Positions 12,009 through 23,569 of a stretch of 64,000 bases of DNA are shown here, in pieces. Below the pieces are notes generated by a model, which saw only the letters and a list, made by a program, of their open reading frames with translations, made no database searches and was not told the origin of the DNA. The stretch is from positions 325,452 through 389,451 of the forward strand of contig BJOX01000119.1 of NCBI GenBank assembly GCA_009731375.1. The letters run 5' to 3'. Numbering within the stretch: position 1 is the stretch's first letter; each line of letters begins with the position of its first letter. A program made the position numbers and the translations under genes. Origin of the DNA: Paulinella micropora (taxonomy: Eukaryota; Cercozoa; Imbricatea; Euglyphida).

Positions 12009-12955
12009 AACCACGTGTGTTACCACTGACTCATGCTCAAACTACACTCAGGCTACCTCAGCTACCACCTATGATAGCTTTCCACCTACTAGCAGCTCTA
12101 TCTGCAAAGTCAGTTCTTCAACCTACCTAGGTTTGTAGTTGTTTTGGTACAACCACCTAAACACTCACCTTTCGCTCCTCCCCTCGTGTCCTACGCACGG
12201 TTCTTCAGAGCTCACTCCCTCACCACACCTCTCTCTCACTCCTCACACAGTCACTACAGCAATACAAGGAGTAGATGCAATGAGGCAGTACGAATGCGAC
12301 AAGAACTTAGCAAGGTAAGCTGTTGTGTCCCGTGGGCCAGCGGTGCTCAATCGCCCAGTTACCACGGCAATCAATCACAACTGGCCTACTGCTCAACAGT
12401 AACTTTGTAGTGTAGGTTGTTGTGTCCCGTGGGCCAGGGGTGCTCAATCCCCCAGTTACCACGGCAATCAATCACAACAGACCTACTGCTGTGTACTTTG
12501 GCTTTGTAACTTGTTGTGTCCCGTGGGCCAGGGGTGCTCAATCCCCCAGTTACCACGGCAATCAATCACAACTGGCCACGTCACCGAGCTGACAAAAGCA
12601 CCACACACTTTAGGAGGCTCACCCTCCCTGCGCCCTGCACGCTTCGGTGTCTTGCTCTCTGTCCTGTCCCCCACCTTGCCCTTGCACAGCACACCAGCAA
12701 AGCAGAGCGTGGGTAGTGTCTACAGTGATCAGCTGTAGCCACACAATTGAAAATGCGCACTTTCCTGTAATGTGGTCACTTAAGGTGACCCCTCACCCCT
12801 TTAACGAAGGTTCTCCTCTGCCATCCATTGCACAGGTCACGCTCCAAGGCTCGATAACCCGTTGGGAGAAAACCCTCGCGACTTCTGCAAACGGTGACCG
12901 GAACTCGGGGCTCCCCCTCCTACCGGCCAACTGCTTCCCACGTAAAAGAATTTAA
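11698..12955 (-). mobile_element. 5' leader of the copy 1 LTR retrotransposon
   Basis: Matches the region 22440-23569 of copy 2 in inverse orientation (CTCTCTCT tract near 11945-12005, GGTGACC and GAAAACCCTCGCGACTT motifs). At 12317-12575 three tandem units of about 95 bp start TTGTTGTGTCCCGTGGGCCA. LTR borders could not be fixed. Confidence 0.55.
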
Positions 12956-15081
12956 CAATACTGAACAATTCCCGCCAGTCCAACTGACGACGTCACACAA
13001 AAGATGTACCTCCAGAAAATGACCCACGAAACGGCCTGATATGGGCAATAATGGTAATGGTAAAAAAGGTAGTGCCACCAGTACCAGAAAAAGTACTCTA
13101 AATGATTGTATTAATAACTAATAATACTACTAACCGTAACGAATAAGGCTAACATACCAAATAGCAATACGGACGTAGTTGAGGAGGAAGGGTCTAATCA
13201 ATTGCCCAATGTTAAATCCACTTCAATCAACAAAAACAAAGCGCAATGCGACTTCGGACTCCTTACCTTGATTAATTTTTTGTATCTAAACTTACTCTGG
13301 AAAAAATCCCTTTTGCTGCGCAAGCTTGCAAAAACCTCATTTCACAGCACACACAACATGAGCATCTCCTCTCTCTCCTAGGTCTTTGTTTTAAAAAACA
13401 CAAGACCTAGATGGTGCATGTCGTTATATGTATGATGATGTACGTGAATATGCGTGAATATGCTTGAAGATGGTAGGCATGAGGCGTGATTATGCTATAA
13501 TGATGTATATGTGTGGTGTGTAATGTGTGTGTATTTTGATTTCCACCCTTTTCTCACCACCACCACCCAAGCGAAAAGACATGTAAAAGATGGGTGGCTG
13601 GGTGGAATTATTCAAAAAACAACCGGAAAATTTGCTCTAAGCACTTTTGTGCTAGAGCGAAACATCAAATCGGAGGGTGAAGGGGTTGTCTTTGTAATGT
13701 TCAAAATTTTGGAGCGGGAACAATAGCTCCCGTTTAATTTATTGCAGTAATTAACACTGCAGCGTTCACTTTTCAGACTCTCTTACGGCCCACCCACTGA
13801 TATTTGTGAAATAACGCTTTTGCTGCGCAAGCTTGCAAAAACCTCATTTCACAGCACACACACAACATGAGCTTCTCCTCTCTCTCCTAGGTCCATTAAA
13901 GACCTCTGACTGCAAATGCCAAATTTTTCCGATCTTCCCAGTCTGATTGCCTTATTTTTACCGAATCATACCACAATCATTAGGCAAAAAGGAAGTACTT
14001 TACAGCATATAGGCGACTCAACGTAACGGCGGTTTTGCAAACGTAACGGCGCTCTGCTGACTTAAGATTTTTGGTGCATCTTGCATAACTTTCCTTTATG
14101 GGAGTGTTATGTGGTCGAACGACTGCTTCACCAGCAGTATCGCTCTTCTTTCCAGTGCGACCTTGTTACCACAGTCACTGCATGTGTGCTGTAGGTCCGC
14201 ATAGCAGAGGGGGGGCTGTCCTCTTTCGCAGAGCCACCAGATCCATACCGACCTCAGCCTCCACAACAATTGTGTGTCTCCGTCTCTGTCGTATCGCTGT
14301 CTGCTATGAGCCTATATTCTGTGTTTCGTCTCTTTTTCCTTTTGTGTCTGTTTGCAAGTGTGCATGTCTACGTGAGTGTAGCTCTCTAATTTACTTCTTC
14401 TGGTTGGGTTTGTATCCTTCTTGATGTCAAAATGCACAGATTTGTGTGCCGTTGTCGTGTGATTGATAATAACTCCGATGTCAAGTCGCTGGAAGTCGAA
14501 TACATGTATCATAGTGTCCTTACCATCGTAAGTTGTTGTAGTAAGAAATAGTTAATAGTATGTAGTTGTCTTTTTATGTTGTAATGTTTAGCGTTATCTA
14601 GCAAATAATTGCATGTTTTTTCGAAATGCTGTCAGCACCTACGTTTTTGGTGTTGATTCTCTTATGATATGCATGTAAGGACATACTGATAGTATCGAAC
14701 CGACGCAGCACCCGTTTTTCTATGATCGACCCATGTGCCGGTCTCTGTTATGTTTGTAAAACGTATTTAGCTACAAAGTAGGGGACTGTATATGACTTTC
14801 TTTTGCAAAGGTTGACACTTGGCACACAATACTACTCTATCAGTTACAGTAGCATGTGGTAGTGCTTATACAATAGTATTTACAGGCAGAGTTACAGTTT
14901 TACATCTATCGTCCCAACACGATCTAAATCCGCAAGCTGTATGTCAATCTAGTGTGTTTCCAAATCAATATTTACTAAAAAAAATGTTTTTGCTCTTCCA
15001 ATGCAGACAATACTGTGCACCATCATTAACTGACACGTGATAGTCATTAAAAAACCCGCTTTCGCGTAAGAGAGGGTCGAT
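12956..15081. other. Non-coding region with a Penelope-type fragment and an 80-bp direct repeat
   Basis: 13209-13311 matches 21549-21660 (AATCAACAAAAACAAAGCGC and TCTGGAAAAAATCCCTTTT), part of the Penelope-like terminal region. A repeat starting GCTTTTGCTGCGCAAGCTTG occurs at 13312-13387 and 13818-13895. The rest is AT-rich and may include the end of the DIRS element. No gene recognised. Confidence 0.45.
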
Positions 15082-16110
15082 TTAGTTGATTACGTCGCCG
15101 GTCTGTAAGACGCGTGTGATTGTTAGCTTGCTTTCCAAGCTTATGTCACGCAGGTATTTGTACACGCACGAACTTTTGTCTGACCACAGCCCTTGCCTTC
15201 TTATTGTATAGATTCTCATTCCCAAACGAGCCGCTTCAGTCGCGGACCCGATTCTATTTGAATGGGATGCGTATATCGCTGGATCCAATCCAATTGCAGC
15301 AACTTTCTTTTTCAAGAGACTTGATGGGGTGCCGGCACTCAGATGTCCCAATGCGTTGCCAGATAGCTTGAAGAAAAGAGGAGAGCTGTCGGTGAATGAA
15401 TCCTTGAATGTGTCCTTTATGTATTTGAGGTATGCTCTGACCCACATGACAGCGCAGAATGATTGGTTCCCTTGGCCGATAAAGACAAGCTTCTCGCCTT
15501 CCGCGTTTTTCAATTTCTCGAACCTGAGTACCATGTACTCGCACGGGCTGTTCCCGATGATGGTATGGTGGAACATGATGTCCGATACCTTTAATGCTAC
15601 AATGTTACTGACGCGTGCCATTGAGATCCACTGCAGTAATATTAACGTAGCATCTCTGCAGTCCCTCCATGTCACCAATGGTGATTGTAGTATCTTGAGC
15701 AGGTCGTCCCTCAATAAGGGATATTTCCCCTCTCTCCCCGGTACGGCTTCTACTACCGCTCTCTGTTTGACCAATTGCACTAGCAGACTCTCGGTCGGGT
15801 CGTTACTAGTGTGCAGTGCGTATTGGGATTTAATTGCAGCCAGGTGGCCAGTGATTGTTGACTGTGCATACCCACTCTCCGACATATATTTCAAATAGTG
15901 CGCAATCGTTTTGTCGGAGGCAGGAAAGAAGATACGCCCGTGCTGCACGCACCACTTGAGGAATTGCCTGAGGGAAGCTTTGTACGTTTCAATTGTGGTG
16001 TCTCTCCGGCCCGCTTGGCTTGCCCAGATCTCTATCTCGTCGTCATCTAGTATTGCTGTCCCTGCAGGGCGTAAAATTATTTTAATGAGTAAAATCAAAC
16101 AGCACTGCAA
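15082..16110 (-). CDS. Tyrosine recombinase of a DIRS-type retrotransposon
   Basis: 342 codons, uninterrupted. The N-terminal part resembles a core-binding domain (TYKASLRQFLKWC), the C-terminal part a tyrosine recombinase catalytic domain: ARVSNIVAL supplies the first arginine, SHSNRIGS the H-x2-R, and VYKYLRD the tyrosine. Such enzymes insert the circular cDNA of DIRS/Ngaro elements without an integrase. It lies directly downstream of the reverse transcriptase on the same strand. Still open, so possibly recent. Confidence 0.85.
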   Translation of the reverse strand: MQCCLILLIKIILRPAGTAILDDDEIEIWASQAGRRDTTIETYKASLRQFLKWCVQHGRIFFPASDKTIAHYLKYMSESGYAQSTITGHLAAIKSQYALHTSNDPTESLLVQLVKQRAVVEAVPGREGKYPLLRDDLLKILQSPLVTWRDCRDATLILLQWISMARVSNIVALKVSDIMFHHTIIGNSPCEYMVLRFEKLKNAEGEKLVFIGQGNQSFCAVMWVRAYLKYIKDTFKDSFTDSSPLFFKLSGNALGHLSAGTPSSLLKKKVAAIGLDPAIYASHSNRIGSATEAARLGMRIYTIRRQGLWSDKSSCVYKYLRDISLESKLTITRVLQTGDVIN

Positions 16111-16351
16111 GCATGTGCCATGATGGTCTGTGTACGTGATATGGGTGTTTGTGCCACGTTGGAGCTAGAGTGTATGATGCGGGTGGCAGACTAAATGAAT
16201 CTCTTGCATGTTCTAGAATCTGTGGCCACCAAGATCTGGCTGGCCAATGCGGAAGGACAAATGCAACCCTTTTGCGGGATTTCATGGCAAGAAGGACTGA
16301 CTGCCCTATTTGTCCAAAGTTTGGTGCCCAAACATCGCGGTCCTCTAGGCG

Positions 16352-17923
16352 TCAACGTACGGTAAGCTTTCCCATGACATCTGGATGGACAGTCAGGTTT
16401 GTCAAGCCTGCGGTCAGCGCCTTGGAGTTTCTGTCTGCCCTCGTGTTGTTAGCTCTCTCGACCCAGCCCCAAAGTTTGTTTCGTATGTTGAGCTGTCCTG
16501 TATATACGTCGTCCACCATCTTGCAAAGACGTGTGAGGTGTGGTCGCTTGGACCCCCCTTTTTGCAGGTCTATGACTGCGTTAGCTGAGTCGAACACAGT
16601 GAGGACTGTATTACGATTCTGAAGGATGGATCTGAAATGGAGAGGTATCACAGTCGCAGCCCAGAGCTCTCGTTCCGTCGACGAAGTACCGATCAATTCA
16701 GATGGTAGAGGGATTGTTACGTCTTCTTCAAGTACATGGCCCCCAACCGCGAACTCGCCCGCATCCACCCTCAACTCGACGTCCTGTCGAGGTTGAAATA
16801 TTGCACGTCTGCATTTGGCCGGATCCCTCAGGATGTGAAGCCAGTACTGCAGTTCTTGGCTCAGTTCTGACCCGCTCTGTGTAGTGACACTTCTCCTCTC
16901 GATTCGGTTGGCTGCGTTGACAGTCGCCATCATTTCCCGAGTCATCAGCTGTGCGTTGGAGAGCGCCAGCTTGAGACTGATCAACGAAGATGCAGTTGAG
17001 TGCAGTTGCTGGACCGAAGCCCCTTGTGCGGAATGCACGTCCGCCAGGAGCGGGAGGATAGACTTGAGTAGTGTTTCCCTCTTGTCGTTCGGCACACCCA
17101 TCCACAAGTCCTTGCTGTTGATGATGTATCCCAAGTATTGTACCTCGTCCGAAGGTTCCCACTGCATCTCGGAAGTGGGAAGACCAAGGTAGGCAAACAG
17201 CGTCTTGATGAACGTAGGTATGCCATCGTCTGTGCGTAGGAGTTTGACAGCGAATAGGAAGTCGTCTGCAGATTGCATGGATGGCAAGTTCAAGGTCCTT
17301 ATCAGCTTCACGACAACCCTCATGATCTTCCCAAACCAAAACGGCGCAGAACAGAACCCATATAGTAGCGTCTTTCTGATAGGTTTTGCTCCTGTGTCTG
17401 AAGGCAGAGTATGGTGTACTTTCCTAGCAAGCGGAATGGAGTAAAACGCGCGTTGCGGATCCACCACGAACATCTTTGTGCCGCTGTCTCCGTCGAGTAC
17501 CATCTAAATGTCCTTTTCTAGCATCTCCATTGTGAAAGGAGCCTTGGCTTGGAAGGAATTACTGAACCGTCTGTCAGTGCACAGCTTCGTCTTCTTGATT
17601 CCCGCTGGGTCAGCCAGCACTTGGAGAGGCTCGATCATTATGCATTCCTCCCTCTTCACTTCTACCGCGTCTCCACGGGTAAGCATGTCGTCAATTTGGT
17701 CGTCGACGAATGCAATGTTCTCGAAGTAACCTGGGTGGTTCATAAAATCGGTCGCTGGAGGCTCACGCTCAAATCTGAGTTCTACACCATATGCGAGCCA
17801 TGATAGCACCACTGCGTCCGCCCCTATTGCCCTCCAGAACCCAAGCCTTGCCTTGACTGCATGTGCCGGGTCCTTTGAGTCTGCCCACGGGTTGCCTCTA
17901 TTGTATGTTTCACCCATCGTCAA
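16352..17923 (-). pseudogene. DIRS-type reverse transcriptase and RNase H with one stop
   Basis: One frame from 17923 to 16352 broken only by a TAG at 17504-17506. Upstream part: RT fingers (GYFENIAFVDDQIDDML, LCTDRRFSNS). Downstream part: DPQRAFYSIPL (motif A), LYGFCSAPFWFGKIM (motif B), MQSADDFLFAV (motif C with A-D-D), then RNase H-like LRVDAGEFAVGGHV and STERELWA. The order gag, RT-RNase H, recombinase fits DIRS/Ngaro. The stop could be mutation or read through; mutation is likelier. Confidence 0.8.
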
Positions 17924-17939
17924 GATCTTCTGCTTGACC

Positions 17940-18480
17940 TCCTACTTGTGGTGTTGTCAGAAGCCAAGTTACGTATGATACCTCCTCCGCTGGCGTCGGC
18001 ACGGTCTGCCTTGATGGGCAAAAATATGCCAGATGACCAATCTTCTTGCACCATACACACACCATGTCCTGAGAGTAGTCTTTAAATACTTTGAACTTCG
18101 GTGCCTTGTGAGGGAGGAAGTCAGAAATCTTTCCTTGCAAGAGGACCCGTTGCTGTCTGTCATAACACAGCAAATTTGCGAATCAGTACTATTAATAAAT
18201 CACGCGATGAAGTATGAAAATAGAAGCGTTTGCCGGACAGAATAGTATTAATTCCATCGGGGCGTGATGCCGTGTGACAAGTACCATCTTTAAGGAAATC
18301 TAGTAAATTGCCGGGGCGTGTTGCCGAACCAAATTTGAAAAAAAAATGAAATAAATAAAATCTATTTAATGACATAACAAAACGAGCCTAAGTCAGTGAC
18401 AGCGTATGCAAGTCATGCGCGTGTTGCGCTGTGTAGGGCCGGTCATGCGCGTGAAGCGTCGTCTGACAATTTTACTTTCG
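17940..18480. other. Spacer between gag and RT of the DIRS element
   Basis: A short minus frame (17910-18173) has one knuckle-like CVWCKKIGHLAYFC, so a zinc-binding end of gag or start of pol may lie here. 18240-18380 is AT-rich. No separate gene seen. Confidence 0.4.
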
Positions 18481-18495
18481 ATTGGCTGTAACAGC

Positions 18496-19622
18496 TCAGT
18501 TGCTAGAACGCTGTGGGCGCAGGCTCGGATTCAAAGTCCAGCAGTGCTCGGCGGTGTGGCCGCGTTTGTTGCAGTGAGTGCAAATGACGGCTGTACGTGC
18601 GGGCTGTGCGGTGTATGCGGTCTGCATGGCAGGCGCAAGCGTGATGATGCCTTGTGTAGGTTGGGCCACGTACTGGATTTGCGTCCCTGGTGCTGCTCCT
18701 TGCTGCGGAGGCATGAAACCGGGGACACTTTGCCACGCCAGTGGTTGCTGCTGCTGGCCATGCTGCTGCTGGTTCTGCCCTTGTGCAGAGCTCGCGCCGT
18801 ACGAACCCTGAGGGCAGCTTCCCGCCCAGTGCTGGTTGGATCCGCAGATATGGCATGCCCACGGTTCTGACGTCCACCACGTATACGCGGGTCGGTCGCC
18901 CTCGAGTTGGTCGTAGTAGGGCAAATCGGCTCCAGATACGGGGCCACTTCGTCCGCAATCACCAGCTTTTTACCCACCAGTAGCATCTTGGCCTCGGCGT
19001 CTTCCACCTGTATTGGGTTTGGGCCACCCATATCCATAGCCAGCGTGGCCAGCGCGTTCGCCATAGAGATAGCGTCCACCAACTTCTCGTTGTTTCGTAC
19101 ATATGCGTTGCTCTCCAGAATCTGCAAAATGATCTTCGCCACGACGAAGTAACGGCGGTGTGATGGCTTGTCGATCAGCTTCGAGTCGCGCTTGCTCGAT
19201 TCCTGCTTGGTAGCTTGGATCATCCCCTGCACCTTGTCAGTCAGCCTCGCGAAGTCACCAGTGACCGCCCGCGTCTCCTCCCTAAGTGCGTTGCGCAGCA
19301 AATCTCCAATGCTTGCCATCGTACTTGCGTCCAGCCCAGTGGAGTGGTGGCCGCTGGTGTCGGTGCGATCGCGAGGTGGAATAGTGGCAGCCGTCGTCGT
19401 AGTCGTCGTCGTACCTTGCCCTATCACGGTCTGCTGCTGGTGTAGCGATGGTGCTCCAAATAGGTTGACAGGGTTGNNNNNNNNNNNGGGGGGGGGGGGG
19501 GGGGGGGGGGGGGTGTTACCAGTGCTACCACCTGCTCCAGCACCGCTCGAGCCAGTCGCGGGAAGCCCAGTGGCCGGCAGACTAGTACTCAATGTAGCAG
19601 CAAACGTAGTTGAAGTAGCCAC
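18496..19622 (-). pseudogene. Gag-like protein of the DIRS-type element
   Basis: Starts MATSTTFAATLSTSLPATG, proline-rich, then an alpha-helical part (MASIGDLLRNALREETRAV) and shifts frame near 18925. The second part has two CCHC knuckles, CHICGSNQHWAGSC and CTHCNKRGHTAEHC, with a glutamine-rich spacer. The N gap at 19477-19487, next to poly-G, falls in the proline run. The element therefore extends at least from 19622 to 15082. Confidence 0.7.
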
Positions 19623-19759
19623 GTTTCCCCCACCGAATGCACGGCCGCCTCCGTTGTTGCCGCTGTTGCTGCTGGCTGCGCTTGCCTTGTTGTCGTCATC
19701 ACCCTGTTCAGCTCTGCTTGGAGCTCTAATACTCAGTCTGCAACCACCTGGACTGGAGC

Positions 19760-20075
19760 CCAGAGCTCTTCGATTCTTCGCTCATCGACCTTCTCTTCTT
19801 CCTTTGTGCATGTGTATGCGTGTGGATGCGTGTGAATGACCCGGAGTGCCCCGGAGTTCTGCTACGGCCCCTGGAGTCCAGCTACCTGAACTGGCCCCAA
19901 AACCTCGCTTCGCTCATCGCCCATCGTTTTCTTCTTTTGTGTATTTGTGGGTGTGTGTGTGTGTGTGTGTGTGTTGTGTGTGTGTGTGTGCATGTAGGTG
20001 TGTGTGTGTGTATGTGTGTGTGTATGTGTGTACGTATTGCATGAGTTTGTATGTGTGTGTGTGTGTGTGTGTGTG

Positions 20076-20112
<37 letters not shown>

Positions 20113-20603
20113 TTGTAGATGTGTGTGTGTGTGTGTATGTGTATGTATGTGTGTATGTGTGTGGGATTTTATGTGCATGTGTGTGTATGTGTATGTGTGT
20201 ATATGTTTGTATGGGAGTACATCTATATGTGTATGTATATGGATGTGTATATGTGTGCATGTGTGTATGTATGTGTGGGTGTGTGTTTTGTGTTTTGTAT
20301 GTGTATGTATGTATGTATGTAAATATGGATATGTGTGTATATACGTATGTATATGTCTATATGTCTGTACATGTGTGTGTATGCGTATGTGTGTGTGAGT
20401 GTTATGTGTGTATTTATGCGTATATGTGTGTGTGTGTGCATATGTGTGTGTAGTGTATGTGTATGTATGCATGTGTGTGTATATACATATTTGCGCTTGT
20501 GTATGACACGGTGATTATGTGGAAGCGCATGGGATGTTGACGGGTGTGCGTGTAAGTGTGTATGTGTGTATGTGTTTGTATGTGTATGTGAGTGTGTGTG
20601 AGT

Positions 20604-20642
<39 letters not shown>

Positions 20643-20660
20643 ATGTGTGTATGTACAGGA
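19760..20660. repeat. (TG)n/(TATG)n array with module copies
   Basis: TGTG and TATG arrays from 19945 to 20660. A module (CTTCGCTCATCGACC type) occurs at 19765-19815, 19900-19945 and 20676-20715, each followed or preceded by TG repeats. Frames full of VCVC or THTH are compositional. Confidence 0.75.
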
Positions 20661-21440
20661 AGGAACGTTACACCTGGCAGAGCTCTTCTTCGCTCTTTAC
20701 CCATCGATTTCCTCACGTCCAGCTATTACCCTCTACTCCCGTAGGACCCCCCTATACGCTATGTTTCGTGATAGGGGAGATGTGATACCCGTGCTCGTGG
20801 CCCCCTTGCTCTCCACTGATAACCTCAGCTAGTCCGAGATTGAAATTTGCTCCTCGTTGGATTTCCCGTCACACGTTCGACCCGATTCGATTGATTACAC
20901 CGGCTTCATGACTCAAGCAGTTGGTTCATTTGGTTTGACGGATGCGATGCGACCGACTCTATTTGGTTCCGAATGGTTCATCTAATTCATCCGCTTTGGT
21001 TTGGTCATTTGGTTCCTTCAATTGTGCTCTTTCAATTGGTTCCATGCTTTGGTTGCTTCAAATTACTTAAAACTCCCCTACCCCTGGGCCCAGCACTTAT
21101 TTACAAAATTTACCTCAACTGCCCTAGCGCTGCAGCTACGCTGACTCAATGGACTACAACCCTCCTCTGCTCCAGCAGTTTCTTACCTAATATTTACCTT
21201 AACCACCCTAGCACTGGCGCTCTTCTTGTCTCCCTAAGCAGACTTCCTGTCACATCTTCGAGCCCTACTACATGCCCTCGACTACCTTATTTACCTAGTT
21301 TACCTCAACTGCACTAGCACTGACTGACTCCTGCAGCAATCGCTCTCTATACCTCTGGTAAATATAGCCTATTGCCCTATCTAACCCTACCTAACTTTTC
21401 CATACAACTACCTTACCTATGCTCTCTTTCCACCCGTCCT
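20660..21440. other. Non-coding region left of a Penelope-type terminal repeat
   Basis: Non-repetitive sequence with TTTGGTT-rich runs (20930-21050) and several CCTACC/TTACCT-rich short repeats. It resembles in style the sequence just before the right-hand terminal repeat (34520-34700). No gene recognised. Confidence 0.4.
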
Positions 21441-22046
21441 GCAGGCTCCCTGCCTAACTAACCGGGGGAACTAGCAACTTCATGTGGAACTATAAAATTA
21501 CTCTAATACCTAAACTGGAAGCATCTTCGTTAACTCTTCAGTAACTGTTAAATCCATTTCAGTCAACAAAAACAAAGCGCAATTCGACTTCGGACTCCTT
21601 ACCTGGATTAATTTGTTGTATCTAAACTTACTCTGGAAAAAATCCCTTTTCCCTCCAGCAATTTCCTTTTTTGCCCATATCGTATCATAATTTTCCTCAC
21701 TGGCTGTGCTAACTTTCCTTTCCAATCTAGCCTGCTCACGTTCTCTACAGCACGACCAGAACCATCTCAACCTAAACTATCTCTCCACCACAGATAATTT
21801 CCTGAAAAATTCTTCGTCTTGAGCACAGCTCAAAAGCACTGGAGACCATATACCTTGGCCTAGGAACCATCGCCGGGAGCACAGCTCCAAAGCCCTGAAG
21901 ACCACACACACACCTCTCTTTTTACCCAACCTCTGCCCTTTTACTCAAACTGAAACTTGAACTTATCTTACCTTCGGCAAAGGGGTGAGCACGGTCACTC
22001 GTGGTCTGGTAAACCCCTGTTAATAAATAACTATTCCTTGAAAGTA
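21441..22046 (+). repeat. Diverged Penelope-like pseudo-LTR (copy C)
   Basis: Shares TAACCGGGGGAACTA at its left, AATTTCCTTTTTTGCCC in the middle and the hairpin block GGCAAAGGGGTGAGCACGGT with ACCCCTG at 21981-22018, ending CTTGAAAG. It matches the repeats at 27751-28181 and 34730-35170 but has diverged; no attached coding region on the right side. Confidence 0.55.
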
Positions 22047-23294
22047 GGTGCAGAGTTTCGTTCAAGTAAGGTAAGGGTAAGGTAAGGGGCAAGGTAGGTT
22101 TGTTTGTTAGTGCGTGTGAGCTGTGCTCAGAGTCACTTTGGAGGTTCTTGTTCAACAGTAAGATTGTGGTGCGGAATTGGTTGTAGTTGCGTGGTAACGG
22201 ATGTAGTTCTGTTAGAGTGCCACGGGAAGGTTAAGTAGCCTAGGCACTGCCAGTGACAGAAAAATTACAAGTTGATATGGATGAAAGGGGAAATTTTCAA
22301 AGTAAAAAGGCAAATTGCTCAGAGCACCTGGGATGGGAAATTACTGGTAAAGTTTAGAAAAAAGTTTTGATTAGTGACTAGCATTTTGCAATAAGTTCAT
22401 CAGTAAAACGTATTAGTGAATTTTACAGTTCCTTCAAGTGTGAATTAAATTCTTCTGCGTGGGAAATCGTTGACCGGTAGGAGGGGGACGCCCCGAGTCC
22501 CGGTTGCCGGCGGTTTGGAGAAGTCGCGAGGGTTTTCTTCCAACGGGTTATCGAGCCTTGCAGCGTGTTCTCTGCAACGGATCGCAGAGGAGAACCTTTG
22601 GTCAAGGGGTGTGGGGTCCACCTTAGGTGACCCAGTTACAGGAAAGTGCGCATTTTTGATTGTGTGGTTACAGCTGATCACTGTAGACACTACCCACGCC
22701 CTGCTCTGCTTGTGTGCAATGCAAGGGCAAGGTGGGTGGCAAGTGGGACAGGACAGTCAGAGAGACAGAGGGTTTCACCAAATCGTACAGGTCGTAGTGC
22801 GAGAGGGGGTGGGCCTCCTAAAGGTATTGTTCATTTGTTCTGTGACGTGGCAAGTTGTGTTGGACGTGGTCCCGTCCTGGATTGAGCACCAGCCACGGAC
22901 ACAACAAGTGTGCAAGGCAAGTGTGCAAGACCGTAGGCCAGTTGTGTTGGACGTGGTGCCTTTCTGGATTGAGCACCAGAAGCCACGCTTACATTGCACA
23001 GCTATTGTTGAACTCGTGCTGCATCATCGCATCTACTCCTTGTGTCATTGCTGTGACTGTGTGAGGAGTGAGAGAGAGAGGTGAGGTGAGGTTGTGTGCT
23101 CTGAAGAACCGTGCATTGGACACTAGGGGAGGAGCGAAAAGTAATTGTTTAGGTGGTTGTACAAAAACAACTACAAACCTAGGTAGGTTGAAGAACTGAC
23201 TTTGCAAATAGTGCTGATAGTAGGTGGAAGGCTATCATAAGTGGTAGCTGAGTTAGCCTCTGTGTAGTTTTAGTCAGTGGTAGCACACGTAGTT

Positions 23295-23332
<38 letters not shown>

Positions 23333-23569
23333 AAGGGTGGTGTGGAGAAACAAGACACTATTCGTGTGTGGATGAGTCTGCTCGTAGCCTCTGTTATGTT
23401 CTCTCTGTGTGGGTGTGTGTGTGGTTGCTTGCCTGTGTCTGTGCCATCAGAACAGCGTAAGCATAGCGTGACCCTATCTCTATTTGGCAAGTAGAGAGCA
23501 TAGCTGTGTGCTGTGTGTAAGTGTGTGTGTGTGGAGCGTGTGTCTGTTCGAGACTGACGGTGATTAGAA
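22047..23569 (+). mobile_element. 5' leader of LTR retrotransposon copy 2
   Basis: From about 22440 it matches copy 1 (11698-12955) in inverse orientation. It contains two related segments with TTGTGTTGGACGTGGT (22855 and 22945), an AG tract at 23295-23330 and [17 protein letters not shown] sequence just before the gag start. Promoter and LTR ends not resolved. Confidence 0.5.

Noticed and set aside
15329-15898. Plus-strand 189-codon frame
   Set aside because: It lies antisense to the tyrosine recombinase, whose catalytic residues are in order on the minus strand.
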